From contig NZ_JACBZO010000001.1 in NCBI RefSeq assembly GCF_013409005.1, positions 2,790,001 through 2,854,000 on the forward strand: DNA of 64,000 nt, written 5' to 3'. Under the pieces are notes generated by a model. The model saw nothing but the letters and a program-made list of their open reading frames with translations. It was not told where the DNA came from and did no database searches. The DNA comes from Demequina lutea (lineage in GTDB: Bacteria; Actinomycetota; Actinomycetes; Actinomycetales; Demequinaceae). The position numbers and the translations under genes were made by a program. Shown here piece by piece: positions 25,478 to 32,914 of this stretch (position 1 is the stretch's first letter; each line of letters begins with the position of its first letter).

Positions 25478-26554
25478 CTATGCCCCCGCGACAACTACCT
25501 TCGCGAGTCGGCGCTGCCCCCACGACGGCAATTTGAGTTCGCGATGGTGGAGTTGCCCGATGACGACACCCTCTCCGACGCCCAGCTGCCGGGCCACAAG
25601 CGCCAGATCATCGAAGGATTCGATCTGCGCCAACAGGTGTTCTTGCGCCCGTGGCACGAGCAATTCCGTCGCGAACTCGTCGGCCCGGCGTTCCGCCTCG
25701 GGCTTTTCGGCGCCACTCGGACCCTCCAGATAGATCGCATCGCGTTGGCCGTCGAGCACGTGCGACAACTCATGGAAGAGCGTGAACCAGAAGATGTCCT
25801 CGCGCCTGCCCCGGTCCGTGATCGCGACGACGGGCCCGCCGGGACCCCAGAGCGTCACCCCATTGCAGTGCGCCTTGGGCACGTTGGGCAAGAACACCAG
25901 TGCGACCCCGGCCGACGCGAGTAGTTCTCTCGCCTCAAGCGCTCCCTGCGCAGGCGCGCTTCGGGTGAGAGCCCTCAGCGCCGGCAGGTTGGCCAGCATC
26001 GCCTCCGGGTCGAATGACCCTCTTACGATCATGACGCCTTGGCGTTGAGCCAGCGCGATCATCACCTCGGTGGCCACGGGATCGGGCGTGAACGAGGTCG
26101 ACACCCGGAATGCCGCCGAGTGCCGCCTCGTCAGCCGAGCCAGTCCATCGGTCGAGCTCACGCCGAGCAGGCTGAATACCTGGACGACCTGTTCGCCCTT
26201 GGCCCGCGCCGGAGCGGTGACAATCCCGGCGTCGCGAAGAAACTTCAACAACACCGCCTCGACAGGGGAATCAGCTGCGCCCGCCGCGTCGATGGCTTGG
26301 CGCCGCCTCAGCATCGCTCGGTACGAGCCCTCCATGCGCAGCCAGGTGTCCGCACTGACCCCGGTGACGAGTTCTAGGTCATGGGCCGTGTCGGCGGTGA
26401 GTGACGCCTTGGCGTTGATGAGTTGGCTGATGAACTTCTCTGACTTGGAGGTGCGGTCGGCAAACTCGCGCTGCGACATGCGTCGCTCGTCGAGCCACTC
26501 CTCCAGGACGGCGCCTGGGGAGGCTACGAGGTGATCAGGAAATGTGGCGGTCAT
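25478..26554 (-). CDS. higA: HigA-like XRE antitoxin fused to ImmA/IrrE metallopeptidase
   Basis: 358 residues. Residues ~1-85 are a HigA-type helix-turn-helix (LEEWLDERRMSQREFADRTS, KFISQLINAKASLTADTA). The C-terminal half is an ImmA/IrrE zinc peptidase with the HExxH motif in FTLFHELSHVLDG and the downstream ADEFATELLVP. Such proteins combine operator binding with a protease that may cleave a repressor under stress. GAGGAA precedes the ATG. It is downstream of a HigB-like gene with a 46-bp gap, matching the toxin-first order of hig modules. Confidence 0.88.
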   Translation of the reverse strand: MTATFPDHLVASPGAVLEEWLDERRMSQREFADRTSKSEKFISQLINAKASLTADTAHDLELVTGVSADTWLRMEGSYRAMLRRRQAIDAAGAADSPVEAVLLKFLRDAGIVTAPARAKGEQVVQVFSLLGVSSTDGLARLTRRHSAAFRVSTSFTPDPVATEVMIALAQRQGVMIVRGSFDPEAMLANLPALRALTRSAPAQGALEARELLASAGVALVFLPNVPKAHCNGVTLWGPGGPVVAITDRGRREDIFWFTLFHELSHVLDGQRDAIYLEGPSGAEKPEAERRADEFATELLVPRAQEHLLAQIESFDDLALVARQLGVGEGVVIGQLHHRELKLPSWGQRRLAKVVVAGA

Positions 26555-26600
26555 GGTGTGTTCCTCAGGGCGGATTCGGGGCACGTGGGAAGGGAGTGGG

Positions 26601-26933
26601 TCACGTGTAGTGATCGGAAATCTCGATGAGCGTGATGCTGGTGACCTTCGTCAGGTCGATGCCGCCGTCGGGCTTGGAAGGCACCGGAGGCGTGGGGCGA
26701 AACTCGAGTCGTCGGCCATTGGGGAGGTCCATAGCGAAACGCCCGGCCCGGTTGCCGCTGAGCGGATGCGTCCGTCCGGGCAAGAGGTGCAATTCGGCCA
26801 GGTTGCTGGACTCACGGATGGCCGTGAGGCGGATCGCTAACCTCTTGACGACCTCCGCCCCGTGGGCCCTCCTCAGCGCACGTTCGTCGCGAAGAAACGT
26901 CTCGAAACGCGGATCTTCATAACCCACCTCCAT
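26601..26933 (-). CDS. higB: HigB-like toxin (RelE/ParE superfamily)
   Basis: 110 residues, typical of the plasmid-maintenance killer (HigB) proteins that cleave mRNA on the ribosome. The pattern seen is EVVKRLAIRLTAIRESSNL, ELHLLPGRTHPLSGNRAGRF, FAMDLPNGRRLEFRP, and SITLIEISDHYT at the C-terminus. First gene of a module with the HigA-ImmA/IrrE fusion. The palindrome 19 bp upstream of its ATG is a likely autoregulatory operator. Confidence 0.82.
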   Translation of the reverse strand: MEVGYEDPRFETFLRDERALRRAHGAEVVKRLAIRLTAIRESSNLAELHLLPGRTHPLSGNRAGRFAMDLPNGRRLEFRPTPPVPSKPDGGIDLTKVTSITLIEISDHYT

Positions 26934-26951
26934 CTGACCAGCGTACTGGCG

Positions 26952-26968
26952 TTTACCGTATTGGTAAA
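26952..26968. promoter_or_regulatory. TTTACC-N5-GGTAAA operator upstream of higB
   Basis: Perfect 6-bp inverted repeat with a 5-bp centre, just before the higB start, in an otherwise G/C-rich region. Position and symmetry fit binding by the HigA HTH dimer. Confidence 0.55.
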
Positions 26969-27121
26969 GGTCAAAGTTGAAAAGTGACTACGGATCAGAA
27001 CGTTGGGGGTCTTGCCCGGACAGGCAGAGAAGTCGTCCCCAGGCGACGACGCTTGACGCTCCTCCACAGCCTCCTCAGCGTCAGAGCCTTTCGGACCCCC
27101 GGTGGTCACTATCGTCGCGTC

Positions 27122-27493
27122 ATGGGCTACTACATCAACGTCTGGGACGGCGCGCGGCCAGCCTCGAGTCTCGAAGCGGCCAAGATTGAACAGCGCCTCT
27201 ACCGGGAGGCACACCCGCGGGTAGAACCCACAGAGACGCTGCGCGACTTCGTGGCGGCGCTGAAGCGAGAGTGGCCTGGCCTCCCCGGAGACCCCATGGC
27301 TGGCACTCCGTGGAAATACCTTCCGCTGGAGGGTGAGGCTGCGGGAAGCCTCTTCGACACGGTCCTGACGTTCGGTTCGGCGGCAACGGCGGTGCCGCGC
27401 ATCGCGCGCATCGCCGAGGAACGTGGTCTGGTGTTCTTCGACCCCCAGCTACCCAAACTGCGCGTGCCGTTCAAGGCGGCGTGGGAGCGGTAG
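27122..27493 (+). CDS. Hypothetical cytoplasmic protein
   Basis: 123 residues, soluble and of mixed composition (MGYYINVWDGARPASSLEAA; ALKREWPGLPGDP; ERGLVFFDPQLPKLRVPF). No family recognised. The ATG is chosen because the upstream frame has a different composition. The 'GLVFFDPQ' C-terminal segment is reminiscent of DUF proteins that work as immunity or SMI1-like partners, but this is a guess. Divergent from higB. Confidence 0.6.
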   Translation: MGYYINVWDGARPASSLEAAKIEQRLYREAHPRVEPTETLRDFVAALKREWPGLPGDPMAGTPWKYLPLEGEAAGSLFDTVLTFGSAATAVPRIARIAEERGLVFFDPQLPKLRVPFKAAWER

Positions 27494-27803
27494 CCGAACC
27501 GCGAATGAAACCGTGACGTCGCGCGGCATGGCCTAGGGCATCGTCGCCTGGTGCGCGTCCGGTAGGCCGTCCAGGTACGCGCGCGCCGCTCGTGGGCCGC
27601 GCAAACGCACCATCGTTAGGTGTGGGGATGAGTTCAGCGCGACGGCTCGGGGACAGCGCGCTGAGTGCTTCGATTCCCGCCGATATCCTCATGCAGATGG
27701 CGTCGATCGTCTTGTCGCCGAAGGCGCCGTCGGCGGCGTAAGCCATCGCCGCATCGAGGTGCAGTGTGGCGTCTGCGAGGCGTTCGCGCGCAGTGCGACT
27801 CAC
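27471..27803 (-). CDS. HEPN-like partner of MNT protein, probably degraded
   Basis: 110 codons from a GTG that overlaps the MNT stop (GTGA). The first ~58 residues look like a DUF86-type HEPN protein (RERLADATLHLDAAM, DKTIDAICMRISAGIEALSA). After AELIPTPNDG the sequence turns Pro/Arg-rich, and the expected RNxxxH-type catalytic motif is missing. A better-looking ending (YLDGLPDAHQATMP) exists in another frame. I read this as a deletion plus frameshift that removed the active site. The 3' end overlaps the convergent gene by 23 bp. Confidence 0.5.
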   Translation of the reverse strand: MSRTARERLADATLHLDAAMAYAADGAFGDKTIDAICMRISAGIEALSALSPSRRAELIPTPNDGAFARPTSGARVPGRPTGRAPGDDALGHAARRHGFIRGSATAPTPP

Positions 27804-28267
27804 AGCGGCACGGCCTGCTGGAGGATGCGTTCGCGCAAGTCGGGGCGGATCGAGGACTCGGGCACAAGGTCGACGCGGGCGCCGATAAGCCCCGAGAGTT
27901 CGCGTTCGAGAGTGGACAACTGCATGAGGCTCAGCGGCTTGCGCATGTCGAATAGCAGGTCTACGTCGGAGTCCGGCCGGTCTGTGCCGTTGGCCGTGGA
28001 TCCGAAGACGCGCACCCTGGCTCCGCCCGCGTCTCTGATCGCGGCGCGAATGCGAGTCGAATGGTCCCGCAGGGCTCGGGCGCGGGAGCTTGAGCCGTGG
28101 AAGCGCAGCAGTCGATTCACCTCGGGCTGGCTGCGCCCGATCTGACCGGCAATCTCGGCCTGGGTCATGCCCTGTGCGTAGGCGCGGCGCACGGCAGTGA
28201 CGAGTTCGGCGCGGGCAGTTTCTACCGCAGCGTCGCACCGCTCGGCGACCGACGCGAGAGACTCCAT
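27800..28267 (-). CDS. HTH plus MNT nucleotidyltransferase (antitoxin-like)
   Basis: 155 residues. The N-terminal helix-turn-helix (YAQGMTQAEIAGQIGRSQPE, VNRLLRFHG) is followed by a minimal nucleotidyltransferase core (VRVFGSTANGTDRPDSDVDL, GS-x-DSDVD signature). Pairs with the downstream HEPN-like frame through a GTGA overlap. The same design (HTH-MNT then HEPN) as the 19-kb pair, but not closely related in sequence. Start at MESLASVAE, six bases after a TATAGT box. Confidence 0.8.
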   Translation of the reverse strand: MESLASVAERCDAAVETARAELVTAVRRAYAQGMTQAEIAGQIGRSQPEVNRLLRFHGSSSRARALRDHSTRIRAAIRDAGGARVRVFGSTANGTDRPDSDVDLLFDMRKPLSLMQLSTLERELSGLIGARVDLVPESSIRPDLRERILQQAVPL

Positions 28268-28273
28268 GGCACG

Positions 28274-28282
28274 ACTATAGCA
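28274..28282 (-). promoter_or_regulatory. Extended -10 promoter (TGCTATAGT) of the MNT gene
   Basis: Minus-strand TGCTATAGT ends six bases before the ATG, so the mRNA would start at or next to the start codon (leaderless). No clear -35 box. Confidence 0.5.
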
Positions 28283-28378
28283 TGTCCTATTTTCGGAGGC
28301 ACCGAGTCGCGGGTTGCGTACCCACGCCACCATCGCGCGGTGCGCGCCGCGTGTCCTAAGGGTTGGTTGCTCCTCGGG

Positions 28379-28400
28379 ATTGGTTAACACGTTAATCAAT
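28379..28400. promoter_or_regulatory. 22-bp near-perfect palindrome
   Basis: ATTGGTTAAC-AC-GTTAATCAAT, one mismatch across 10-bp arms, in the intergenic stretch upstream of the MNT gene. Operator-like; the bound protein is unknown. Confidence 0.45.
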
Positions 28401-28471
28401 TGCCAAAACATGCACAGGCAGGACCCGGCGACACGGGCGAGGAGACCAAACGGCGAGCGGAGACGCCGGTG

Positions 28472-28515
28472 TTCTCATATGACGGAGTTCAATATCCAGA
28501 ATGCCGATAGTCAAC
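28472..28515 (-). promoter_or_regulatory. Orphan copy of the 19-kb MNT promoter and start
   Basis: About 40 of 44 bases match 19967-20010, including the TTGACT box and the ATG-AGA-ACA start codons (MRT). Downstream on the minus strand only ~10 codons resemble the MNT gene (MRTPASPLAV versus MRTTAPLLAP) before homology is lost. A relic of a deleted wHTH-MNT module. Confidence 0.6.
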
Positions 28516-28530
28516 GGCGAGTTGGCGCGC

Positions 28531-29025
28531 GCCCGCTCACGCTCGCGCCGCGAGGTACTCGTCGAGAGCCTCGCGCACGATGTCGCTGCGGGTGCGCCCC
28601 TGGCCCGCGAGCCCGTCGATGATCGCGGCCTGCGCGTCGGTCACCGCGACGTTGACGCGTGCGCTGCGCTCTCCCTTGCGCCCCGCCTTGCCGCCGATGC
28701 GCGGGCGGCCGACGCGGCGTTCGACGGCGGCGACATCGACGCCAGCGGCCTCGAGCAGGGCGCGACCGCGTGACGCGGCTTCGGCACCGGTCAAGCGCCC
28801 TTGGGGCTCGCCCCAGGCTTCGGGTTCGGCGGCGAAGCGGGCAGCCTCGGTGTCTCGGCTGGGGGTCATCAGGGGCTCCCTTCTAGTGGTCATATCCGGC
28901 GGCCTTGGCCGTGGCGTCGGCCGGCGTGATCGACAAGGCCCAGTGTCCCTCGCGTTCGGTATTGTGTCCACCGCAATTGAGGAAGCGGGGACGTGCCCAA
29001 CTCGCGCCCGCCGTACGCCGACGCT
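28531..29025. repeat. Direct repeat C, copy 2
   Basis: Partner of 24969-25463. Together the two copies bracket the HigBA module, the 27.1-kb gene and the second MNT/HEPN pair; the ~300-bp stretch upstream of the gene holds only this duplicated control region. Confidence 0.8.
28537..28869 (-). CDS. Ribbon-helix-helix (CopG-like) protein, copy 2
   Basis: 110 residues, over 85% identical by eye to copy 1. It shares the AAVERRVGRPRIGG hinge and the RHH domain (RVNVAVTDAQAAIIDGLAGQ, RTRSDIVREALDEYLAARA). Same GAAGGGAG box and start. No toxin adjoins. Downstream are the orphan MNT promoter relic and then the HTH-MNT/HEPN pair. Confidence 0.8.
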   Translation of the reverse strand: MTPSRDTEAARFAAEPEAWGEPQGRLTGAEAASRGRALLEAAGVDVAAVERRVGRPRIGGKAGRKGERSARVNVAVTDAQAAIIDGLAGQGRTRSDIVREALDEYLAARA

Positions 29026-29180
29026 CCGGAACTACACTGGAAGCGGTCGGTGACAAGGGGTCCAGGGGACCTCTTCCCGCGTGAGCGGGATAGCCGGCCG
29101 CCTCTCTCGGGGCGGGCCGAGCCCGACGCCCAGGTAGTGTCAGTGAAGACGCGTTCAGGCATTCCGACGGAGGAAGTCAC

Positions 29181-29618
29181 ATGGGTAGCGGCATCACCGG
29201 CTGGGGATACGAGGGACGCACGGTCGCGGATCTTGTCGAGTTCGCTCGCGCCATGGGCGCGGCGTGGATCGTGGACGTACGCCTCAACCCCATCTCCCGC
29301 AAGGCCGGCTTCTCCAAGCGCGCTCTCGCACAGGCGGTCGCCGATGCCGGCCTCGACTACCTTCACCTCCCCGCCCTAGGCAACCCTCGGGACAATCGCG
29401 CAGCCTTCGCCGACGCTTCCGGCCCCCAAGGGGCGGCGGCTCGCGCGCGATACACATCGGAGGTCCTGGCGACCGACGCCGCCGCCGAGGCCCTGAACCA
29501 GGTGCGCGCGCTAGGCGCCCACGACGGCGTGGTGCTCGTCTGCTTCGAGGCCGACGGCCGCTGCTGCCACCGCACCGAGGTACTGCACGCGCTCAACGCG
29601 GCACGTCTCGCGGCCTAG
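29181..29618 (+). CDS. DUF488 family protein
   Basis: 145 residues. DUF488 signatures: TGWGYEGRTVADLVEFARA, WIVDVRLNPISRKAGFSK, the HLPALGNPRDNR segment, and VVLVCFEADGRCCHR near the C-terminus (Cys/His conserved in the family). The function of DUF488 is not established; members are common in mobile and defence-related loci. A strong GGAGGAAG box precedes the ATG. Its stop codon directly abuts the stop codon of the convergent gene. Confidence 0.85.
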   Translation: MGSGITGWGYEGRTVADLVEFARAMGAAWIVDVRLNPISRKAGFSKRALAQAVADAGLDYLHLPALGNPRDNRAAFADASGPQGAAARARYTSEVLATDAAAEALNQVRALGAHDGVVLVCFEADGRCCHRTEVLHALNAARLAA

Positions 29619-30485
29619 TCAGGGCTTGAGTTCGAGCAGGCCCTGCCGCGCTGCGGTACCGGGAGGCGACCAAACCCCCAAGACCAAGAAGTCCGTTGGG
29701 TGCTGGTGCATGTTGCCCACGTAGAAGTGAGTGTCGCGGCCCGGCCCGCACATTTCGTCGAGGAACCGCTCGCGGTGAAGCCTCAGCATCGCGGCGACCC
29801 CTAGCCCCCTGTTGCGCCTCGCGAGCCGGCCAGACTCCCAGTCGATCAGGCTTTGGCCGTGCCCATTGCAACTCTTCGCCTCGCACTTGTACCGGAACTT
29901 GGCGACGACGGGTGACTGTTCCAGCAGGTCCTTCTCGTGCCCAAAAAGGTCCACCGTGATGGGCCCTCCCGCAATCGGGTGGTAGTCGGGATTTGCCTCA
30001 ACCGTGAACCCCAAGACCTTGGGCTTGATGAGGCCCAGAGAAGGCGCCGAGCCACCCTGGCGTTGGGCCCCAGCGAGCAACTCACAGGTGGTGGTCGCGC
30101 CGATGAGCGGCGACATGAGTGCAGCCCTGGCGGCCCACCCCTTCTTGGTGCCCACCTGTTCTCCCAAGACAAGCGACCCCAGGTCGGGTGTTCGACTCTC
30201 TGGGCGCCGGTCCGACGTTGGCCGGGCGACCTTCAGGCGTACCACCTGGTATTTGTCAAACTTCTTGTCGGCAGGGAGGTCTCTGAACCCCACGGGAAAG
30301 AGCCGAATCCACTCGGGAATGTCACTGTCGAGCCGCACCCCGGCGACGCACACCGCTTCGCCATTCTTCTTGCCGATCGCCGGGTATGCCTTCACCGTGA
30401 CCAGCACGGTCGCAACGTCCTCATGGTCGCGCGCGGGCACGTACGGCGCTCGCCCTACGACGCTACGTCTCTCCCAATCCCCCAT
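29619..30485 (-). CDS. Uncharacterised protein convergent with DUF488
   Basis: 288 residues. An N-terminal beta-rich part (ATVLVTVKAYPAIGKKNGEA; CVAGVRLDSDIPEWIRLFPV) is followed by a charged central region. The FTVEANPDYHPIAGGPITVD segment comes next, and then KCEAKSCNGHGQSLIDWESG, which could be a metal- or nucleic-acid-binding element. The C-terminus is TDFLVLGVWSPP. No family recognised. Head-to-tail contact with the DUF488 gene (no intergenic base) suggests a fixed pair. Confidence 0.75.
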   Translation of the reverse strand: MGDWERRSVVGRAPYVPARDHEDVATVLVTVKAYPAIGKKNGEAVCVAGVRLDSDIPEWIRLFPVGFRDLPADKKFDKYQVVRLKVARPTSDRRPESRTPDLGSLVLGEQVGTKKGWAARAALMSPLIGATTTCELLAGAQRQGGSAPSLGLIKPKVLGFTVEANPDYHPIAGGPITVDLFGHEKDLLEQSPVVAKFRYKCEAKSCNGHGQSLIDWESGRLARRNRGLGVAAMLRLHRERFLDEMCGPGRDTHFYVGNMHQHPTDFLVLGVWSPPGTAARQGLLELKP

Positions 30486-30593
30486 GGGCCGACGCTACTC
30501 CCCGCCCTTACCGTTCTGCCAGGGCCTGTGGAAAGGTGCTGCAGAGGGCAACTACCTGCTGGTGGACGACGGGCCATGGGGCGGCTGTGCGTC

Positions 30594-31115
30594 CTATCCT
30601 TGCGACGGAAACCAGATCGCCTCGACGATGACGTAGAGGTCGGCCCCTACGGGCGTTGGGCCCGGTGTCGGGCCGCCGTTGACCCCGTAGTCCGGAGCGC
30701 CCTGGCTCATGCGGATGTCGAAGTAGATCTCGTCGCCACCTGAGAAGTCTTTGCCCTCCATGTGTGGGGACGGGCCCCCGTCATACCCCTCCCCGAAGCC
30801 ATAAGCCGGAAACGCGGAGATGTAGAAGTCGTTGACTTCTTGGACCGACGCGCTCGTCGCGTAGACAACCGTGACGGTCGGGGGGTTGAACGCCATGGTT
30901 CCGTCCAGACCCAAGTCCTCGGCGTGTGCCACCTGGACCCCTTGCGGCGGCGGGGACGTCACGATATCAAGCGCGGCCAGACGTTGAACGGTGTCCTTGG
31001 CCCCGGCGGGTGGTCCCTCGCACCCCGCGACTGCGAGGATCAGGCACAGCGCGGCGACGACGCCTTGACGGCGGCGCAGGGGCCGAACCCCCACCATGGC
31101 ATCACGATGAAGCAT
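30594..31115 (-). CDS. Putative lipoprotein
   Basis: 173 residues. The basic N-region MVGVRPLRRRQG and hydrophobic stretch VVAALCLILAVA end at the lipobox VAGC. The mature part is acidic/Gly-rich (VNDFYISAFPAYGFGEGYDG; FSGGDEIYFDIRMSQG) and unassigned. The start at MLHRDAM has a G-rich box upstream; the ATG six codons later is possible. Lipid-anchored at the outer face of the membrane by inference. Confidence 0.7.
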   Translation of the reverse strand: MLHRDAMVGVRPLRRRQGVVAALCLILAVAGCEGPPAGAKDTVQRLAALDIVTSPPPQGVQVAHAEDLGLDGTMAFNPPTVTVVYATSASVQEVNDFYISAFPAYGFGEGYDGGPSPHMEGKDFSGGDEIYFDIRMSQGAPDYGVNGGPTPGPTPVGADLYVIVEAIWFPSQG

Positions 31116-31248
31116 GTGGTCCCCCCAAGAACACCCGTAAGTCTCTCGCCCGAGCGTAGCCGCATCAGCCCCAGCGCGCCCGAGTGATCTTGACACCGTG
31201 ACCACGCTCCATGGTCGCCACCCCGACGATCGGTGACACAGTGTTCTC

Positions 31249-31983
31249 ATGGCAAAACCCACGCATGAGGCCCGCTTAGCCGTCTTGATCGACGCCGACA
31301 ATGCGAGCGCACAGCATCTTGAGCGCCTGCTCGTCGAGATCGCGAAGTACGGCACCGCGACCGTGCGCAGGGCCTACGGCGACTGGACGTCGACGCAGCT
31401 GGCCAAGTGGAAGCCGGAGCTGCTCGCGCACTCGGTGCAGCCCATCCAGCAGTTCAGCTACACGACCGGCAAGAACTCCACCGACAGCGCGCTGATCATC
31501 GATGCGATGGACCTGCTCCACGGCGGAACGGTGGACGGCTTCTGCCTGGTGTCGAGCGACAGCGACTTCACGCGGCTGGCGGCGCGGATCCGCGAGCAGG
31601 GCCTGATGGCCTACGGCTTCGGTCAACGCAAGACGCCCAAACCCTTTGTGGCGGCGTGCACCATGTTCGTCTACGTGGAGAACCTGGCTGTGGCGGAGGC
31701 CGCACCCCCACCGACGGCGACTCCCACCTTCAAGAAGGACCCGGCGCTCGACAAGCTCTTGTCCGAGGCCGTGGACACCGCCGCGGGCGACGACGGCTGG
31801 GCGCACCTCGGCGTCGTGGGTTCCAATCTGTCGCGACTTGCGTCCGACTTTGACACCCGCACGTGGGGCTACGGCAAGCTGAGGGACCTGATGGTCGCGC
31901 ATCCGTCGTATGACGTGACCTCACGCAAGTCCGGCGAAGGGAAGCAGCCGAGCGCGTTCGTGCGACGTGCGGCGCGCAAGTAG
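31249..31983 (+). CDS. NYN-domain ribonuclease with OST-HTH/LOTUS tail
   Basis: 244 residues. The N-terminal ~150 residues form an NYN/PIN-like nuclease domain with the acidic cluster LAVLIDADNAS, KNSTDSALIIDAMDLLH and CLVSSDSDFTRLAARIREQG. The C-terminal ~75 residues (WAHLGVVGSNLSRLASDFDT, then YGKLRDLMVAHPSYDV) match the OST-HTH/LOTUS RNA-binding domain. A known architecture (LabA/DUF88 type) thought to degrade or handle RNA. Confidence 0.88.
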   Translation: MAKPTHEARLAVLIDADNASAQHLERLLVEIAKYGTATVRRAYGDWTSTQLAKWKPELLAHSVQPIQQFSYTTGKNSTDSALIIDAMDLLHGGTVDGFCLVSSDSDFTRLAARIREQGLMAYGFGQRKTPKPFVAACTMFVYVENLAVAEAAPPPTATPTFKKDPALDKLLSEAVDTAAGDDGWAHLGVVGSNLSRLASDFDTRTWGYGKLRDLMVAHPSYDVTSRKSGEGKQPSAFVRRAARK

Positions 31984-32047
31984 CGCCGATGCTGGGGTCG
32001 GCTCCAGACGCTAGAAGCAGATAGCACTCGGAGTCTTGCCCAGTGGC

Positions 32048-32899
32048 CTACGGCAAGTCGCAAACGTACTCTCCGTAAGTGGGCGCTACTCGGCAAACGT
32101 GGAGCTCGGTGACCGGTCGCATGTCGGCATCCATCACCAAACGATCGGCGACGAGGATCGCATCAGAACCGGTAGGGCGCAGGAACCATGTCACGCCACC
32201 CTCCGAGCGAACCAAATACACCACTTCAGGATCGCCGCCTTCGAAAGTCAGGGAGACAAGCGGCACCGGTCGCAGGGCTTGAGCCAGACCAAGGAGCGCC
32301 GAGAGAACGATCGCGAGGAACACCACAATCGTGGCGCCCCGTGCCACGGTGACTCTGCCGCCTTTCCGGCCGCGCAACGCGAAATAGGCGGCGGCGGGCA
32401 CGAGCGCGACAATCAGGATCGACCATGCACCGGTTGCGGCCGCTGGCTCCCAGGGCACGACCAACGACACCAGTCCCACGACGATCGCGAGTAGAGCCGC
32501 GACACCCGTGGCTGTGAGGCTCTTGCCAACAGTCGCGGACTGAATGATCCCACCGCCGCGAGTCATCGGCCACGCCGAGAAATTGAGGAGAACTCCGCCG
32601 ATAGCCGTTCCGAAGAACACCGAAGCGAGCCCAATTGGCGCGAGTCCACGTAGGGCACTCAAAGCGTCAAGTTGAGCCGCAAACGCTAGCGTCTGGTTCA
32701 AACTACGAGTAGCCGACCAAGCCCAAATCGCGGGGAGTGCCGCAGCGATCGCACCCGACGCGACTCCCAGCGCGCCGAGAGCTTCCCAGTTTGTGAGGCC
32801 GAACGTTCGCACGATCTTGAGCGTCCGGCGCTCGCGCCCGTTCCGCAATTGTTCGCGATCACGTCGCACGCCTGCCACGGTCCTTCGTCGCCTATCCAC
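32048..32899 (-). CDS. Four-to-five-helix membrane protein
   Basis: 283 residues. A basic cytoplasmic N-tail is followed by hydrophobic segments (ALGALGVASGAIAAALPAIW; LAPIGLASVFFGTAIGGVLL; ATGVAALLAIVVGLVSLVV; GAWSILIVALVPAAAYFAL; GATIVVFLAIVLSALLGLA). A C-terminal soluble domain of about 75 residues ends in GEYVCDLP. No family assigned. The exact start is uncertain because no strong RBS is seen. Confidence 0.65.
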   Translation of the reverse strand: MDRRRRTVAGVRRDREQLRNGRERRTLKIVRTFGLTNWEALGALGVASGAIAAALPAIWAWSATRSLNQTLAFAAQLDALSALRGLAPIGLASVFFGTAIGGVLLNFSAWPMTRGGGIIQSATVGKSLTATGVAALLAIVVGLVSLVVPWEPAAATGAWSILIVALVPAAAYFALRGRKGGRVTVARGATIVVFLAIVLSALLGLAQALRPVPLVSLTFEGGDPEVVYLVRSEGGVTWFLRPTGSDAILVADRLVMDADMRPVTELHVCRVAPTYGEYVCDLP

Positions 32900-32914
32900 C
32901 TCGGCCTCGCCCCC

